Assembly: GCF_003426735.1 (NCBI RefSeq)
Contig: NZ_QVON01000001.1
Location: forward strand, 124,001-188,000
Length of the DNA stretch: 64,000 nt
Origin: Arenibacter sp. P308M17
GTDB taxonomy: Bacteria > Bacteroidota > Bacteroidia > Flavobacteriales > Flavobacteriaceae
Direction of reading: 5' to 3'
The notes below the pieces were generated by a model. The model searched no databases. It was not told the origin of the DNA and saw nothing but the letters and a program-made list of their open reading frames with translations. The position numbers and the translations under genes were made by a program. How positions within the stretch are numbered: the first letter of the stretch is position 1; every line of letters starts with the position of its first letter. This document shows positions 8,838-17,620 of this stretch, one piece after another.

Positions 8838-9248
8838 TTAACAAAATTCATTGTAAGCCTCCATTAAATTCTCCGCAATCACCTCTGCAGGCCTACCTTC
8901 TATATGGTGACGCTCTATCATATGCACCAGTTCCCCGTCCTTGAACAAGGCCATGCTTGGCGAAGATGGCGGAAAAGGAACCATGGCGTTCCTAGCGGCA
9001 TTAACGGCCTCGGTGTCCACCCCGGCAAAAACGGTTACCAAATGGTTTGGTTTTTTTGCATTCTGAAGACTCATTTTTGCTGCGGGTCTTGCATTGGCAG
9101 CAGCGCAACCACAAACGGAATTGACCACTACCAAAGTAGTCCCTTCTTTTTCAAGGGCACTTGCAACCGCATCGGCCGTATATAGTTCTTCAAAACCGGC
9201 AATTGCCAAATCTTGTCTCATAGGTTTTATTAATTCTGCAGGATACAT
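8838..9248 (-). CDS. brxA: Bacilliredoxin (BrxA/BrxB, YphP/YqiW family)
   Basis: Small cytoplasmic thioredoxin-fold protein of 136 residues. The start MYPAELIKPMR, the CGC active site (Cys46-Gly47-Cys48) in NSVCGCAAANARP, and the region MVPFPPSSPSMALFKDGE are diagnostic of the BrxA/BrxB family. In Firmicutes these enzymes remove bacillithiol from mixed disulfides on proteins; in Bacteroidota, which can make bacillithiol-like thiols, the same role is plausible but inferred. It is transcribed alone, with a -7 box (TATCTTTG on its strand) 36 bases upstream and a hairpin terminator downstream. brxA and brxB cannot be told apart here. Confidence 0.92.
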   Translation of the reverse strand: MYPAELIKPMRQDLAIAGFEELYTADAVASALEKEGTTLVVVNSVCGCAAANARPAAKMSLQNAKKPNHLVTVFAGVDTEAVNAARNAMVPFPPSSPSMALFKDGELVHMIERHHIEGRPAEVIAENLMEAYNEFC

Positions 9249-9283
9249 ACGTATATTTTTTATTTGATTAAAGATAAAGTTTT

Positions 9284-9310
9284 CAAAGATAACAATTTAA
9301 AATATCCCAA
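9284..9310 (-). promoter_or_regulatory. Promoter of the bacilliredoxin gene
   Basis: On the minus strand TTG (9308-9310) and TATCTTTG (9284-9291) are separated by 16 bases. The -7 element fits TAnnTTTG, the Bacteroidota housekeeping consensus, exactly; the spacing is slightly short. Confidence 0.5.
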
Positions 9311-9384
9311 CTATATACCTTAACTTTTCATTAGACCTTCTATTGTACCTTAAAATTATATCTTTGCCAAAATTTAAAACAAAT

Positions 9385-10122
9385 ATGATTAAATGGTTTG
9401 CCGCAATATTGGGGTATTATGTCTTTAGGTTCCCTGGGGCTATACTGGGATTTGTTATTGGTAGCTTTTTCGATAATTTGAAAAGCTCTGGGAGTGGTGG
9501 GGGACGTTCTGTTTTTAGGGATATTGCCCAGCAAAATGTATCTCCTGCCGATTTTGAGATCAATTTGCTTTCCCTATGTTCCATTGTCATTAAGGCCGAT
9601 GGGTCCGTTACCCAGACCGAGATGGATTATGTAAGGCGATATTTTGTAAGTACTTATGGCAAGGACAAGGCCAATGCTATTTTCAGGACCTTTAATGAGG
9701 TTGTTAAAAAAAGGGAAGTCTCTGCCGAGCGTATATGCAACTATCTAAACCAACGTACCAGATATGAGGTAAGGCTTCAACTATTGCATTTTTTGTTCGG
9801 GATAGCCCAGGCGGATGGTACCTTGCGTCCGGCAGAAATCGATAAGATTTCAGAAATAGCAGGATATTTCAGGGTAAGCCAGATCGATTTTGAAAGTATT
9901 AAGGCCATGTTCGTCAAATCTGCCGATAATGCTTACAAAATATTGGAAATTGAAAAATCGGTGACCAATGAGGAAGTTAAAAAGGCCTATAGGACTATGG
10001 CCAAAAAGTATCATCCGGATAGGGTAAATACTGAAAACGAAGCTATTAAGAGAGGGGCCGAAGAAAAGTTTAAAGAGGTTCAAAAGGCCTATGAGATCAT
10101 TCAACAGGAAAGAGGTCTTTAG
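9385..10122 (+). CDS. TerB-like/DnaJ-domain co-chaperone (DjlA-like)
   Basis: Protein of 245 residues from the ATG at 9385; an upstream TTG at 9343 would add 14 residues lying across the likely promoter (TATCTTTG at 9359-9366), so I reject it. It begins with a hydrophobic anchor (IKWFAAILGYYVFRFPGAILGFVIG), continues with a TerB-like helical domain at about 45-165 (SIVIKADGSVTQTEMDYVRR, GIAQADGTLRPAEIDKI) and ends in a J domain with the HPD motif at about 210-212. DjlA-type proteins sit at the inner membrane and stimulate DnaK. The next gene starts 36 bases downstream on the same strand. Confidence 0.83.
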   Translation: MIKWFAAILGYYVFRFPGAILGFVIGSFFDNLKSSGSGGGRSVFRDIAQQNVSPADFEINLLSLCSIVIKADGSVTQTEMDYVRRYFVSTYGKDKANAIFRTFNEVVKKREVSAERICNYLNQRTRYEVRLQLLHFLFGIAQADGTLRPAEIDKISEIAGYFRVSQIDFESIKAMFVKSADNAYKILEIEKSVTNEEVKKAYRTMAKKYHPDRVNTENEAIKRGAEEKFKEVQKAYEIIQQERGL

Positions 10123-10158
10123 GACACCAATAAATTAATCTAAATTTTATTCTGGACA

Positions 10159-10743
10159 ATGGAAAATTTTTGGTTTTATATTCAGATGGGATTGGAACAT
10201 GTTTTGGATTTGGAAGCCTATGACCATATTTTGTTCCTGGCAGCCCTGTCCGTTCCGTTTACCTTTTCGAACTGGAAAAAAATTGTGCTACTGGCTACTA
10301 TTTTTACAATTGCGCATTGCGCCTCCCTGGCACTCTCGGTCTTTGGGATATTGGTCGTTGATGTTGGGTTGATCGAGTTTTTGATACCCATAACTATTTT
10401 TTTTACTGCCGTACACAACATCATCCAATCCACTAAACCTGCGGAGCATAGGAATATGGTCCTATATAGTGTAGCCACCGGATTTTTTGGCCTTGTTCAT
10501 GGTTTCGGGTTTTCCAATTACTTTAAGATGTTGATGGCTGGGGAAGTTGAAAAGATATCCCCTTTATTGGGATTTGCCACAGGAATAGAATTTTCCCAAA
10601 TATTGATCCTTCTAGCAGTATTGTGTCTTAATTATATGGCTAGGGCCTTATTAGCGGTAAAACAACCCTTATTTGCCCAAGTAATGTCGATTATTATTCT
10701 CTTCATTACAATACCAATGTTGATTGCAACGTTTCCCTGGTAG
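10159..10743 (+). CDS. HupE/UreJ family membrane protein
   Basis: Membrane protein of 194 residues with about six helices. Motifs HVLDLEAYDHILFLAAL, TIFTIAHCASLAL and VHGFGFS carry the conserved His and acidic residues of the HupE/UreJ_2 family. Founding members are linked to nickel for hydrogenase or urease, but no hydrogenase, urease or nickel gene is present here, so a metal-transport role is only a family inference. It lies 36 bases after the DnaJ-domain gene and may share its message. Confidence 0.78.
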   Translation: MENFWFYIQMGLEHVLDLEAYDHILFLAALSVPFTFSNWKKIVLLATIFTIAHCASLALSVFGILVVDVGLIEFLIPITIFFTAVHNIIQSTKPAEHRNMVLYSVATGFFGLVHGFGFSNYFKMLMAGEVEKISPLLGFATGIEFSQILILLAVLCLNYMARALLAVKQPLFAQVMSIIILFITIPMLIATFPW

Positions 10744-10856
10744 GGTTTGGCTACATTGTAACTTTTTAGGGGGGGATGGGTTATAGGGAGTTATATTCTT
10801 GATAAGGAAAAGTTTTTTATTCCCCATTCCCTAATATTTTCAACAAAAAGTTCACT

Positions 10857-10864
10857 TACCTTTG
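10857..10864 (+). promoter_or_regulatory. -7 box upstream of the dCMP deaminase gene
   Basis: TACCTTTG fits TAnnTTTG exactly and lies 57 bases before the ATG at 10922. No convincing TTG -33 element is at the expected distance. Confidence 0.45.
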
Positions 10865-10921
10865 TAAAGGTGATCCAATGGGGCCTAGAACATTTTATAA
10901 GGGGAATAGGGATCCGAATTA

Positions 10922-11371
10922 ATGGGAAAATTACGGATGAAGGAACGTAAACAGGAAAAGTACGATAAGGCATATCTACGAATGGCCAGTGAATGGGGCA
11001 AACTGTCTTTTTGCAAGCGCAAGCAGGTAGGGGCAATAATTGTAAAGGATAGGATGATTATCTCGGATGGTTACAATGGGACTCCAACAGGCTTTGAGAA
11101 TATTTGTGAGGATGAAGATGGATATACCAAATGGTATGTACTTCATGCCGAAGCCAATGCCATATCCAAGGTGGCCTCCTCCACCCAATCCTGTGAGGGT
11201 GCCACCTTGTATATAACACTATCCCCTTGCAAGGAATGTAGTAAATTAATACATCAGTCTGGCATAAAACGTGTAGTATATCAGACAGCTTATAAGGATA
11301 ACTCCGGCTTGCAATTTCTTGAAAAAGCTGGAGTACAGCTCGTTCACCTGCCCATTATTGTAAATGGGTAA
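10922..11371 (+). CDS. dCMP deaminase family protein (ComEB-like)
   Basis: Cytoplasmic zinc enzyme of 149 residues. The zinc site is complete: His75 and catalytic Glu77 in LHAEANA, and Cys103/Cys106 in SPCKEC. The segment DGYNGTPTGFENICEDEDG is typical of deoxycytidylate deaminases, which turn dCMP into dUMP for thymidylate synthesis. It is followed 18 bases later by the S41 protease gene, an arrangement suggesting one message. Other members of this fold act on riboflavin intermediates or on tRNA, but the extra loop before HAE favours dCMP. Confidence 0.87.
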   Translation: MGKLRMKERKQEKYDKAYLRMASEWGKLSFCKRKQVGAIIVKDRMIISDGYNGTPTGFENICEDEDGYTKWYVLHAEANAISKVASSTQSCEGATLYITLSPCKECSKLIHQSGIKRVVYQTAYKDNSGLQFLEKAGVQLVHLPIIVNG

Positions 11372-11389
11372 ACTGCATTTTGAATCATT

Positions 11390-13015
11390 ATGAAGAGAAA
11401 TAATTCTTATATATGGCCCACAATAATTGCCCTGGCTTTGGCCGTGGGTATATTTGTGGGCGGAAAATTGAATTTTAATGATTCTCCAGAGAGGCTGTTC
11501 ACTACCAATTCAAAAAAGGACAAACTAAATAGATTAATAGATTATATAGACTACGAATATGTAGATGATATAAATACGGATAGTATTGTAGATGTTACCG
11601 TAAACAATATTTTGGAAAAATTGGACCCACATTCGGTGTATATCCCCAAACAGGAAATGGATAAGGTCTCGGAAAACATGAAGGGGGATTTTGTGGGGAT
11701 AGGGGTTAGTTTTCATATGTATAAAGATACCTTATCAGTAATCAGGACCATTGAGGGGGGGCCAAGCGACCGGAAAGGACTTCAGTCCGGAGATAAAATT
11801 CTTATGGCTGACGGGGATACCCTATTTGGCCAAAATATTGGAAATGATGTTATTGTAAATAAACTAAAAGGGGAAAAAGGATCTCCGGTAAAATTACAGG
11901 TGTACAGAAAGGATGACAATAGGACCTTTAGCGTAAATATTAAACGGGATGTGGTTCCCATAAAAAGTGTTGACGCCTACTTTATGCTTACCAAGGATAT
12001 GGGCTATATCAAGGTAAATCGTTTTGCCGAATCAACCTATAAGGAATTTAAGGCGGCATTAAGGAAATTGGAGGCCCAAGGGGCAAAGAAATTGACCTTG
12101 GACCTAAGGGACAACCCTGGTGGATATCTGGGGATTGCCGAACAAATGGCGGATGAATTTCTGGCAGATGGGAAATTGATTTTGTTTACCAAAAACAAAA
12201 GGGGAAAGATAGATAAGGTCTTTGCCACCAAAAAAGGGGATTTTGAGGATAAACCCGTGTATGTATTGATCAATGAGCGCTCGGCCTCGGCCAGCGAGAT
12301 CATAGCAGGTTCCCTACAGGATAATGATATAGGTACCATAGTAGGACGACGGTCCTTTGGCAAGGGTTTGGTACAGCGTGAAATGGATCTGGGGGATGGT
12401 TCTGCCGTGCGTTTGACCGTATCCCGATATTACACCCCTACGGGACGTTCCATTCAGAAATCCTACGATAAGGGGAACAAGGACTATTATCAGAAATTTA
12501 CCGATCGTTATCATAACGGGGAACTAATTTCCGTTGACAGTATTAAAGTGGCCGATTCACTAAAGTTTAAAACCCCCAATGGCAAAGTGGTCTATGGGGG
12601 AGGGGGTATTATCCCGGATGTTTTTGTTCCCATTGGCTCCAATGAATCGGAATATTTGGAGAGCATGGAAAGTATGGGCTTTTTGTCCTATTTCGTGTTT
12701 GAGCATTTGGATGGCAACAGGGCCCAATATAAAGGCTATACCAAGGAAGAATTTATCAATACCTTTAGGGTGGATGATATTCTTTTCGAGGCATTTATAG
12801 ATTATTGTCTGGCGAATACCATTAAACTGGACTTCTATGCTTTCGAGGAAAGGATAAAACTATATATTAAGGCAACCTTGGCAGAACAGTTGTTCGATCC
12901 CAATGTCTATGCCAAAATAAAAAGTGGGGGGGACGATATGTTAAAGAAAGTGCTGGAACTGGATACACCTACCATCAAACAACAGGCGGCAGATAAAATC
13001 GAAGCTACTAACTAG
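11390..13015 (+). CDS. S41-family C-terminal processing peptidase
   Basis: Protein of 541 residues with an N-terminal signal anchor (YIWPTIIALALAVGIFVGG), a PDZ domain (about 95-185, with GIGVSF and GLQSGDKIL), and the S41 catalytic core containing DLRDNPGGYLG, the nucleophile Ser300 in NERSASASEI and the general base Lys325 in SFGKGLVQ, 25 residues apart as in Tsp/CtpB. A helical C-terminal extension of about 130 residues follows. Such proteases cut envelope proteins near their C-termini. The gene starts 18 bases after the dCMP deaminase gene. Particular substrates cannot be inferred. Confidence 0.92.
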   Translation: MKRNNSYIWPTIIALALAVGIFVGGKLNFNDSPERLFTTNSKKDKLNRLIDYIDYEYVDDINTDSIVDVTVNNILEKLDPHSVYIPKQEMDKVSENMKGDFVGIGVSFHMYKDTLSVIRTIEGGPSDRKGLQSGDKILMADGDTLFGQNIGNDVIVNKLKGEKGSPVKLQVYRKDDNRTFSVNIKRDVVPIKSVDAYFMLTKDMGYIKVNRFAESTYKEFKAALRKLEAQGAKKLTLDLRDNPGGYLGIAEQMADEFLADGKLILFTKNKRGKIDKVFATKKGDFEDKPVYVLINERSASASEIIAGSLQDNDIGTIVGRRSFGKGLVQREMDLGDGSAVRLTVSRYYTPTGRSIQKSYDKGNKDYYQKFTDRYHNGELISVDSIKVADSLKFKTPNGKVVYGGGGIIPDVFVPIGSNESEYLESMESMGFLSYFVFEHLDGNRAQYKGYTKEEFINTFRVDDILFEAFIDYCLANTIKLDFYAFEERIKLYIKATLAEQLFDPNVYAKIKSGGDDMLKKVLELDTPTIKQQAADKIEATN

Positions 13016-13042
13016 TAGAATGGACAGGAAACTGGGCCCCGA

Positions 13043-13246
13043 TCAATCCTGTTCAATTTTTTTCTGGATTTTTTTGGAAGTACTGTAAATCAGTAAAAGG
13101 GCTATGGCACAAAGGGCGGCCATTATTCCTATCAACGCAATTATACTGTTTCCCTGAAAAGGGGCCTTAAAATCCACCAGGGTTACATTATAGGCTATTA
13201 AACCCAACCCAAGTACTATGAGTATTACGATTACAATTTTGTTCAT
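13043..13246 (-). CDS. Small membrane protein, unknown function
   Basis: 67 residues with two predicted membrane helices (IVIVILIVLGLGLIAYNV and IIALIGIMAALCAIALLLIY) and a basic C-terminus. I do not recognise a family. It ends 28 bases from the end of the S41 protease gene on the other strand and starts 12 bases after the marC stop, so it is probably cotranscribed with marC. The codon pattern and close spacing support a real gene. Confidence 0.6.
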   Translation of the reverse strand: MNKIVIVILIVLGLGLIAYNVTLVDFKAPFQGNSIIALIGIMAALCAIALLLIYSTSKKIQKKIEQD

Positions 13247-13258
13247 TGTTCGGCTAGT

Positions 13259-13837
13259 TTAAAATAACTGGTTGATATTCGAGGTAAAAAGCTTTACGGC
13301 GATGGCCAAAAGAATAACACCAAATATTTTTCGGATTACATTGAGTCCGTTTTTACCCAAAATACGCTCTATACGTCTGGAGGACTTTAGGACCAAGTAT
13401 ACAAAAATAACATTTATTATAATGGCAACTATAATATTCTCTACGTGGTATTCGGCCCTTAATGAAAGTAAGGTGGTTACCGTACCCGCCCCGGCAATTA
13501 AGGGGAAGGCAATGGGTACTATGGAGGCGCTTTCGGGCTGATCATCCCTATATAGGGTGATTCCCAAAATCATTTCTATGGCCAAAAAGAAGATTATAAA
13601 AGACCCGGCAACGGCAAAAGAGTTGACATCAATGCCTATTAAGTTTAGGATCTCCTCCCCAACAAACAAAAAGGCCACCATGATACAAGCGGAAACAATG
13701 GACGCTTTACCGGATTGGATATGCCCTACCTTGTTCCTTAAGGATATGATGATCGGAATACTCCCTATGATATCTATTACTGCAAAAAGTACCATACTGG
13801 CAGTAACTATTTCCCGAAAATTAAAATGGAATTCCAT
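13259..13837 (-). CDS. MarC family membrane protein
   Basis: Integral membrane protein of 192 residues with six helices and the MarC/UPF0056 pattern: MVLFAVIDIIGSIPI near the N-terminus, FIIFFLAIEMILGI, and VPIAFPLIAGAGTVTTLLSL. Members were once linked to multiple antibiotic resistance, but the molecular function remains unknown. The gene is divergent from the DUF3109 gene, with a TAnnTTTG box on its strand at 13900-13907, and is followed 12 bases later by the small membrane protein. Confidence 0.87.
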   Translation of the reverse strand: MEFHFNFREIVTASMVLFAVIDIIGSIPIIISLRNKVGHIQSGKASIVSACIMVAFLFVGEEILNLIGIDVNSFAVAGSFIIFFLAIEMILGITLYRDDQPESASIVPIAFPLIAGAGTVTTLLSLRAEYHVENIIVAIIINVIFVYLVLKSSRRIERILGKNGLNVIRKIFGVILLAIAVKLFTSNINQLF

Positions 13838-13899
13838 AATTAAAAAATATACCCCTGGTTTCTAACTGAATGGTTTCACATTTCTGTACCAAGATGCGG

Positions 13900-13907
13900 C
13901 AAATTTA
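13900..13907 (-). promoter_or_regulatory. -7 box upstream of marC-like gene
   Basis: TAAATTTG on the minus strand matches TAnnTTTG, 63 bases before the start codon. No clear -33 element. Confidence 0.4.
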
Positions 13908-13962
13908 CGTTTAATTAGGGGCATTTGGATTTATTTAAAAGAAAATATATCCCTTAAAGAAT

Positions 13963-13970
13963 TATATTTG
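13963..13970 (+). promoter_or_regulatory. -7 box upstream of the DUF3109 gene
   Basis: TATATTTG matches TAnnTTTG exactly, 17 bases before the ATG at 13988. This implies a very short leader. No clear -33 element. Confidence 0.5.
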
Positions 13971-13987
13971 TTGCCTAATAGAGCGGT

Positions 13988-14560
13988 ATGTTCCAACTTG
14001 GAAAAACAATAGTATCGGAGGAAATTATAGAGAACGATTTCGTCTGTAATTTAAATGCCTGTAAAGGCGCGTGTTGTGTAGATGGGGAAGCCGGAGCGCC
14101 CTTGGAGGATAGGGAAACGGAGATTTTGGTAGATATCTATAGTAGGGTAAAACCCTTTTTAAGGCCTGAAGGCATTGCTGAAATAGAAAAACAAGGGGCC
14201 TTTATTCGCGGGGAGGATGGTGAGTGGGAAACACCCCTGGTAAATGGAAGTGAATGTGCCTATGTAATTTTTGATGACAAAGGTATTACAAAATGCGGGC
14301 TGGAGGAGGCTTATAATCAAGGCGCCACTAAATGGAAAAAGCCAGTTTCCTGTCATTTATACCCCATTCGTGTACGTGAGTATTCGGAACTTACCGCAGT
14401 GAACTATCATAAATGGGAAATTTGCGACCCCGCATGTTCTTTGGGCCAGGAACTTAAGGTGCCAATTTATAAATTTGTAAAGGAAGCCTTGATTCGCAAG
14501 TTTGGAAAGAAATGGTATTCCGAATTGGAACAGATTGCCTTGGAGCATACTAGTAGGTAG
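13988..14560 (+). CDS. DUF3109 family cysteine-cluster protein
   Basis: Cytoplasmic protein of 190 residues with a Cys cluster near the start (Cys20, Cys25, Cys29, Cys30 in FVCNLNACKGACC) and further Cys in KCGLEEA, SCHLYPIR and EICDPAC. This spacing is that of the DUF3109 family, related to the YkgJ zinc- or iron-cluster proteins; the biochemical role is not known. The gene has its own -7 box 17 bases upstream. Its last 11 bases overlap the end of the convergent TPR histidine kinase gene, so no terminator fits between them. Confidence 0.88.
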   Translation: MFQLGKTIVSEEIIENDFVCNLNACKGACCVDGEAGAPLEDRETEILVDIYSRVKPFLRPEGIAEIEKQGAFIRGEDGEWETPLVNGSECAYVIFDDKGITKCGLEEAYNQGATKWKKPVSCHLYPIRVREYSELTAVNYHKWEICDPACSLGQELKVPIYKFVKEALIRKFGKKWYSELEQIALEHTSR

Positions 14561-16529
14561 GTAGGTGCAGGACCACTTTGGTACCCAAAGCCACATTATT
14601 GGAATCATACAAATCTATTATTTCCACCTGAAAGGAATTTTCGTAGTCTTTGGAGAAATTGGCCAGCCTTTCCTTGGTAATATCGATGCCAATGGACTTT
14701 CGCTTCAAAATTTTACTTTCCTTTATTCTTTCCGAGGCTTCCCGCCCTACCCCGTTATCGGTGATGCTTATTAGAATAAATTTTTCATTTTCCCTGCTTA
14801 CGTGCAATTGGATTTTCTTTTCCCCCTCTTTTGAGGATAGTCCGTGCCAGAGCGCATTTTCCAGAAAAGGTTGTAGGATCAACGATGGGATCTTAACGGT
14901 ATGCTCATCAATGGATTCGTCTACCCGTATTGAAAAATTTATCTCGTGTGAAAACCTAATATTTTCAATATTCATGTAAAGTTCAATGGTCTCCAATTCA
15001 TCGGCCAAGGAAATTTCCTTTAAAGAGGAGGCTTCTAGAATTTTGCGGACCAATTTGGAAAATTTATTAAGGTAGTGTACCGCATTCTTCTTTTCATTAT
15101 TAATAATATATAGTTTGATCGAATTTAGGGAATTGAACAAAAAATGGGGGTTCATCTGGCTGCGCAACATACTTTGCTCCAACGTTAGGATCTGTTTTTC
15201 ATTTTTTAGTTCTTTTTGCCTATATAGTATGTATAGGATAAAAGTTAAAAGGGCCATCCCCAATGCGCCAATGATCAGAGTATTCGTTTTCTTGCGAAGC
15301 CGCAGGTTCATGAATTCGTTTTCCCTGGCCAGGGCGTCTATCTGACTGGTTTTTTTTTCGGTTTCGTATTTGATGATCAAATCGTTGATATAACGGCGGT
15401 TGACCTCACTATTGATTTCTTCGTTAAATTTCTCTGCCATTTGGTAGTATTCCAAGGCATTTTTGTATTCCCCCTTATAGGTATGTAATTTTGATAAGTA
15501 ATTATAGGCATTGGCAATATAACTTGGTAAATGGTGTTTTTTGGACATTTCCAGTCCGGTCACCAGGTATTTTTCGGATTCCGTATATTGTTTCAACTCC
15601 ATTAATGCCCATCCAAGGTTAATGTTTATGGCAGCTATGATGGTCATATCGCCCATGGTCTCAGCAGCCATCAGGTTGGGCTCAAGGATATCCAATGCCT
15701 GTTTTAATTTGTTTTGCTTAATATAGATCTGGGCAATACTATTTTTACATATAACCCTGCCCTTATCGCTATCAATTTCGTTATTGTAGTCCAAGGAGGT
15801 TTTGTAGTAGTGTAGTGCCTCTTCCAATTCGCCCTTATATTCCAGACATTCCCCAATATTTTGATAGTTTATGGCCAGGCCCAACTTATTGCCCAGCTCT
15901 TTTTCCAATGCCATCGATTTTTTAAATTGGGCAATGGCAATATCGTATTGTTTCAGGATGGAATACAGGTTCCCTATGCTGTTCAGGGAAACATTTATAC
16001 TTCGTTTTAGTCCGTCCGAAGGATTCTCTTCGGACTCCGCCAATTCCAAGGCCTCCTGGTTGTAATCCAAGGCTATTTTAATGGCATCGCTTCTTCTATA
16101 GACCACGCCCAACATATTTAAACTGTATACCCGGAATTCCAGGTTGTTGGCGTCCACGGCGGCTTGCAATGCCTTTTTATGGAGTACAATGGCCTTGGAA
16201 TAATTGGAAATATCCCTGTATTTTCTTCCAAGCTGGTTTAAGGCGTAGGATTCCCCCACGAAATATTTTTTCCTGGCAGATTCAATGTCAAAAAAGCGCA
16301 TGTAAGTAGTGTCACTTCTTTTTGGCTTCAATACGGAATCCAATTCTTGATAGGTTATCGGGGTGGCCTTTATAAGGCTATCCGCTATCCTTTTAAATTC
16401 TTCGGAAACTTCCTGGGCATTGGTCCTGGAAATTGAAAGGGTGGTAAAAACTAAAAAAAAAAAGAAGCTGCCTATTTTAAAGAATGGAAGTCGAGCAAAG
16501 ATAGAAAGAATGAAGGAGGGAAAATGCAT
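14550..16529 (-). CDS. TPR-containing LytS/YehU-type sensor histidine kinase
   Basis: 659 residues. A signal peptide/anchor (SFFFFLVFTTLSI) leads into roughly seven tetratricopeptide repeats (about 75-380), a coiled linker, one membrane helix (TLIIGALGMALLTFILYILY), then a His_kinase domain with phospho-acceptor His462 in SQMNPHFLFNSLNS and an ATPase domain with PSLILQPFLENALWHG and DNGVGREA. It senses an unknown extracytoplasmic signal through the TPR region. It follows its LytTR response regulator by nine bases; the pair is a two-component system. Such TPR kinases are common in Bacteroidota. The target genes are unknown. Confidence 0.92.
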   Translation of the reverse strand: MHFPSFILSIFARLPFFKIGSFFFFLVFTTLSISRTNAQEVSEEFKRIADSLIKATPITYQELDSVLKPKRSDTTYMRFFDIESARKKYFVGESYALNQLGRKYRDISNYSKAIVLHKKALQAAVDANNLEFRVYSLNMLGVVYRRSDAIKIALDYNQEALELAESEENPSDGLKRSINVSLNSIGNLYSILKQYDIAIAQFKKSMALEKELGNKLGLAINYQNIGECLEYKGELEEALHYYKTSLDYNNEIDSDKGRVICKNSIAQIYIKQNKLKQALDILEPNLMAAETMGDMTIIAAININLGWALMELKQYTESEKYLVTGLEMSKKHHLPSYIANAYNYLSKLHTYKGEYKNALEYYQMAEKFNEEINSEVNRRYINDLIIKYETEKKTSQIDALARENEFMNLRLRKKTNTLIIGALGMALLTFILYILYRQKELKNEKQILTLEQSMLRSQMNPHFLFNSLNSIKLYIINNEKKNAVHYLNKFSKLVRKILEASSLKEISLADELETIELYMNIENIRFSHEINFSIRVDESIDEHTVKIPSLILQPFLENALWHGLSSKEGEKKIQLHVSRENEKFILISITDNGVGREASERIKESKILKRKSIGIDITKERLANFSKDYENSFQVEIIDLYDSNNVALGTKVVLHLPTY

Positions 16530-16538
16530 AGGGTTAGA

Positions 16539-17273
16539 TTATATTAAATCTAGAAAGTCCGACTTTTTCTGTCTTGAAACAGGTATTTTATGGTTGGATT
16601 GTAAAATGACATACCCATCTGTTTTAAGGAATTCCTTTATTTTATTTAGGTTGATGATAAAGGAATTGTGAATTCTAAAAAAGGTATCCTTGGGCAGTAT
16701 CTGGTTTACTTCCTTTAATTTTTTGGTAAGTAAAATTTTTTGTCCGTCACTTAAAAATAAGGTACTGTAATTGCCGTCGGATTCTGCAAAAAGAATTTCA
16801 TCGCTTTGTAGGAACAACAATTTTCCGTCCGTATTTATGGTAATCTTTTTTTGAAGGGAATCGGAATTGAACTTCAACAAAATTTTCTCTAGTTTTTCGG
16901 CGGTATAATTTTTGCTGTTGAACTTCTTTATTTTGGCAATAGTAGCATTTAAATCGTCCGTATCTATTGGCTTTAGAAGATAATCTATGGCCTCGTTCTT
17001 TAGGGCTTTTATGGCGTATTGGTTATAGGCAGTGGTAATGACGACCGGAAATTCCTTGTTCTGTAATTTCTGAATAAATTGAAATCCGTCCATAGTGGGC
17101 ATTTCTATGTCCAGGAACAAACAATCCGGAGGGTATTGTTCCAAATATTTTAAAGCCTCAAAAGGATCTGTGAAGGAGGCGACCACTTTAATTTCATCGC
17201 TAAAGTTGGTCAGCTCCCAGGAAAGGCTCTGCAGGGCTTTAATTTCGTCGTCTACTAAAACTGCTTCTAACAT
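16539..17273 (-). CDS. LytTR-family response regulator
   Basis: 244 residues: receiver domain at about 3-115 with the acidic pocket (Asp8, Asp9), phospho-acceptor Asp55 in LFLDIEMPTMDGF and Lys in YLLKPID, followed by a LytTR DNA-binding domain (about 145-240) with FAESDGNYSTLFLSDG and RIHNSFIINLNKI. It is the partner of the TPR sensor kinase nine bases downstream. The minus-strand sequence TAATTTTG (17291-17298), 18 bases before the start, is a likely -7 box. Confidence 0.92.
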   Translation of the reverse strand: MLEAVLVDDEIKALQSLSWELTNFSDEIKVVASFTDPFEALKYLEQYPPDCLFLDIEMPTMDGFQFIQKLQNKEFPVVITTAYNQYAIKALKNEAIDYLLKPIDTDDLNATIAKIKKFNSKNYTAEKLEKILLKFNSDSLQKKITINTDGKLLFLQSDEILFAESDGNYSTLFLSDGQKILLTKKLKEVNQILPKDTFFRIHNSFIINLNKIKEFLKTDGYVILQSNHKIPVSRQKKSDFLDLI

Positions 17274-17390
17274 AGTTCAGGAAAGATAGTCAAAATTAGA
17301 AATATTGTTCGTTATGGGTTTCATATTTTGTGTCAATGGAATTGAATTGAGTATAGTTGGCGGATATTGGATTAAGATTGACCTCCCCCC

Positions 17391-17523
17391 AGCCCCCTCC
17401 CAAGGAGGGGGAGCTAGATGGGCCCCAAAATTCAATAAGCAAGTTCATATTGACGTGACTAAAGCTCCTTCCCTTGGCAAGGGAAGGTGGCTTCTCCGAC
17501 CCAAGGAGGAGAAGACGGAAGGG
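17391..17523. repeat. G/C-rich intergenic hairpin repeat
   Basis: Two hairpins lie side by side: CCCCCTCCC-AA-GGAGGGGG at about 17393-17412 and CTTCCCTTGGCAAGGGAAG at about 17468-17486, followed by CTTCTCC...GGAGAAG. The same style of unit (C-run hairpin, AGCT, second hairpin, GACGGAAGGGAT) is found inside the element at 6954-7266. This is an interspersed non-coding repeat typical of Bacteroidota intergenic DNA. It lies between the LytTR regulator promoter and the end of the nuclease-family gene. Confidence 0.6.
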
Positions 17524-17620
17524 ATTGAAACCAATGGCAAGCTAGTGCCTACCTAAGGTTCTTTGAGAGGTTTAGGGGTGAGATTCCCCTTTGCCTACTC
17601 GACTTGCTGCTTTTCAATTG

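Noticed and set aside
9343-9384. TTG start of the DnaJ-domain gene
   Set aside because: It would overlap the TATCTTTG -7 box, and the ATG at 9385 gives a clean membrane anchor.
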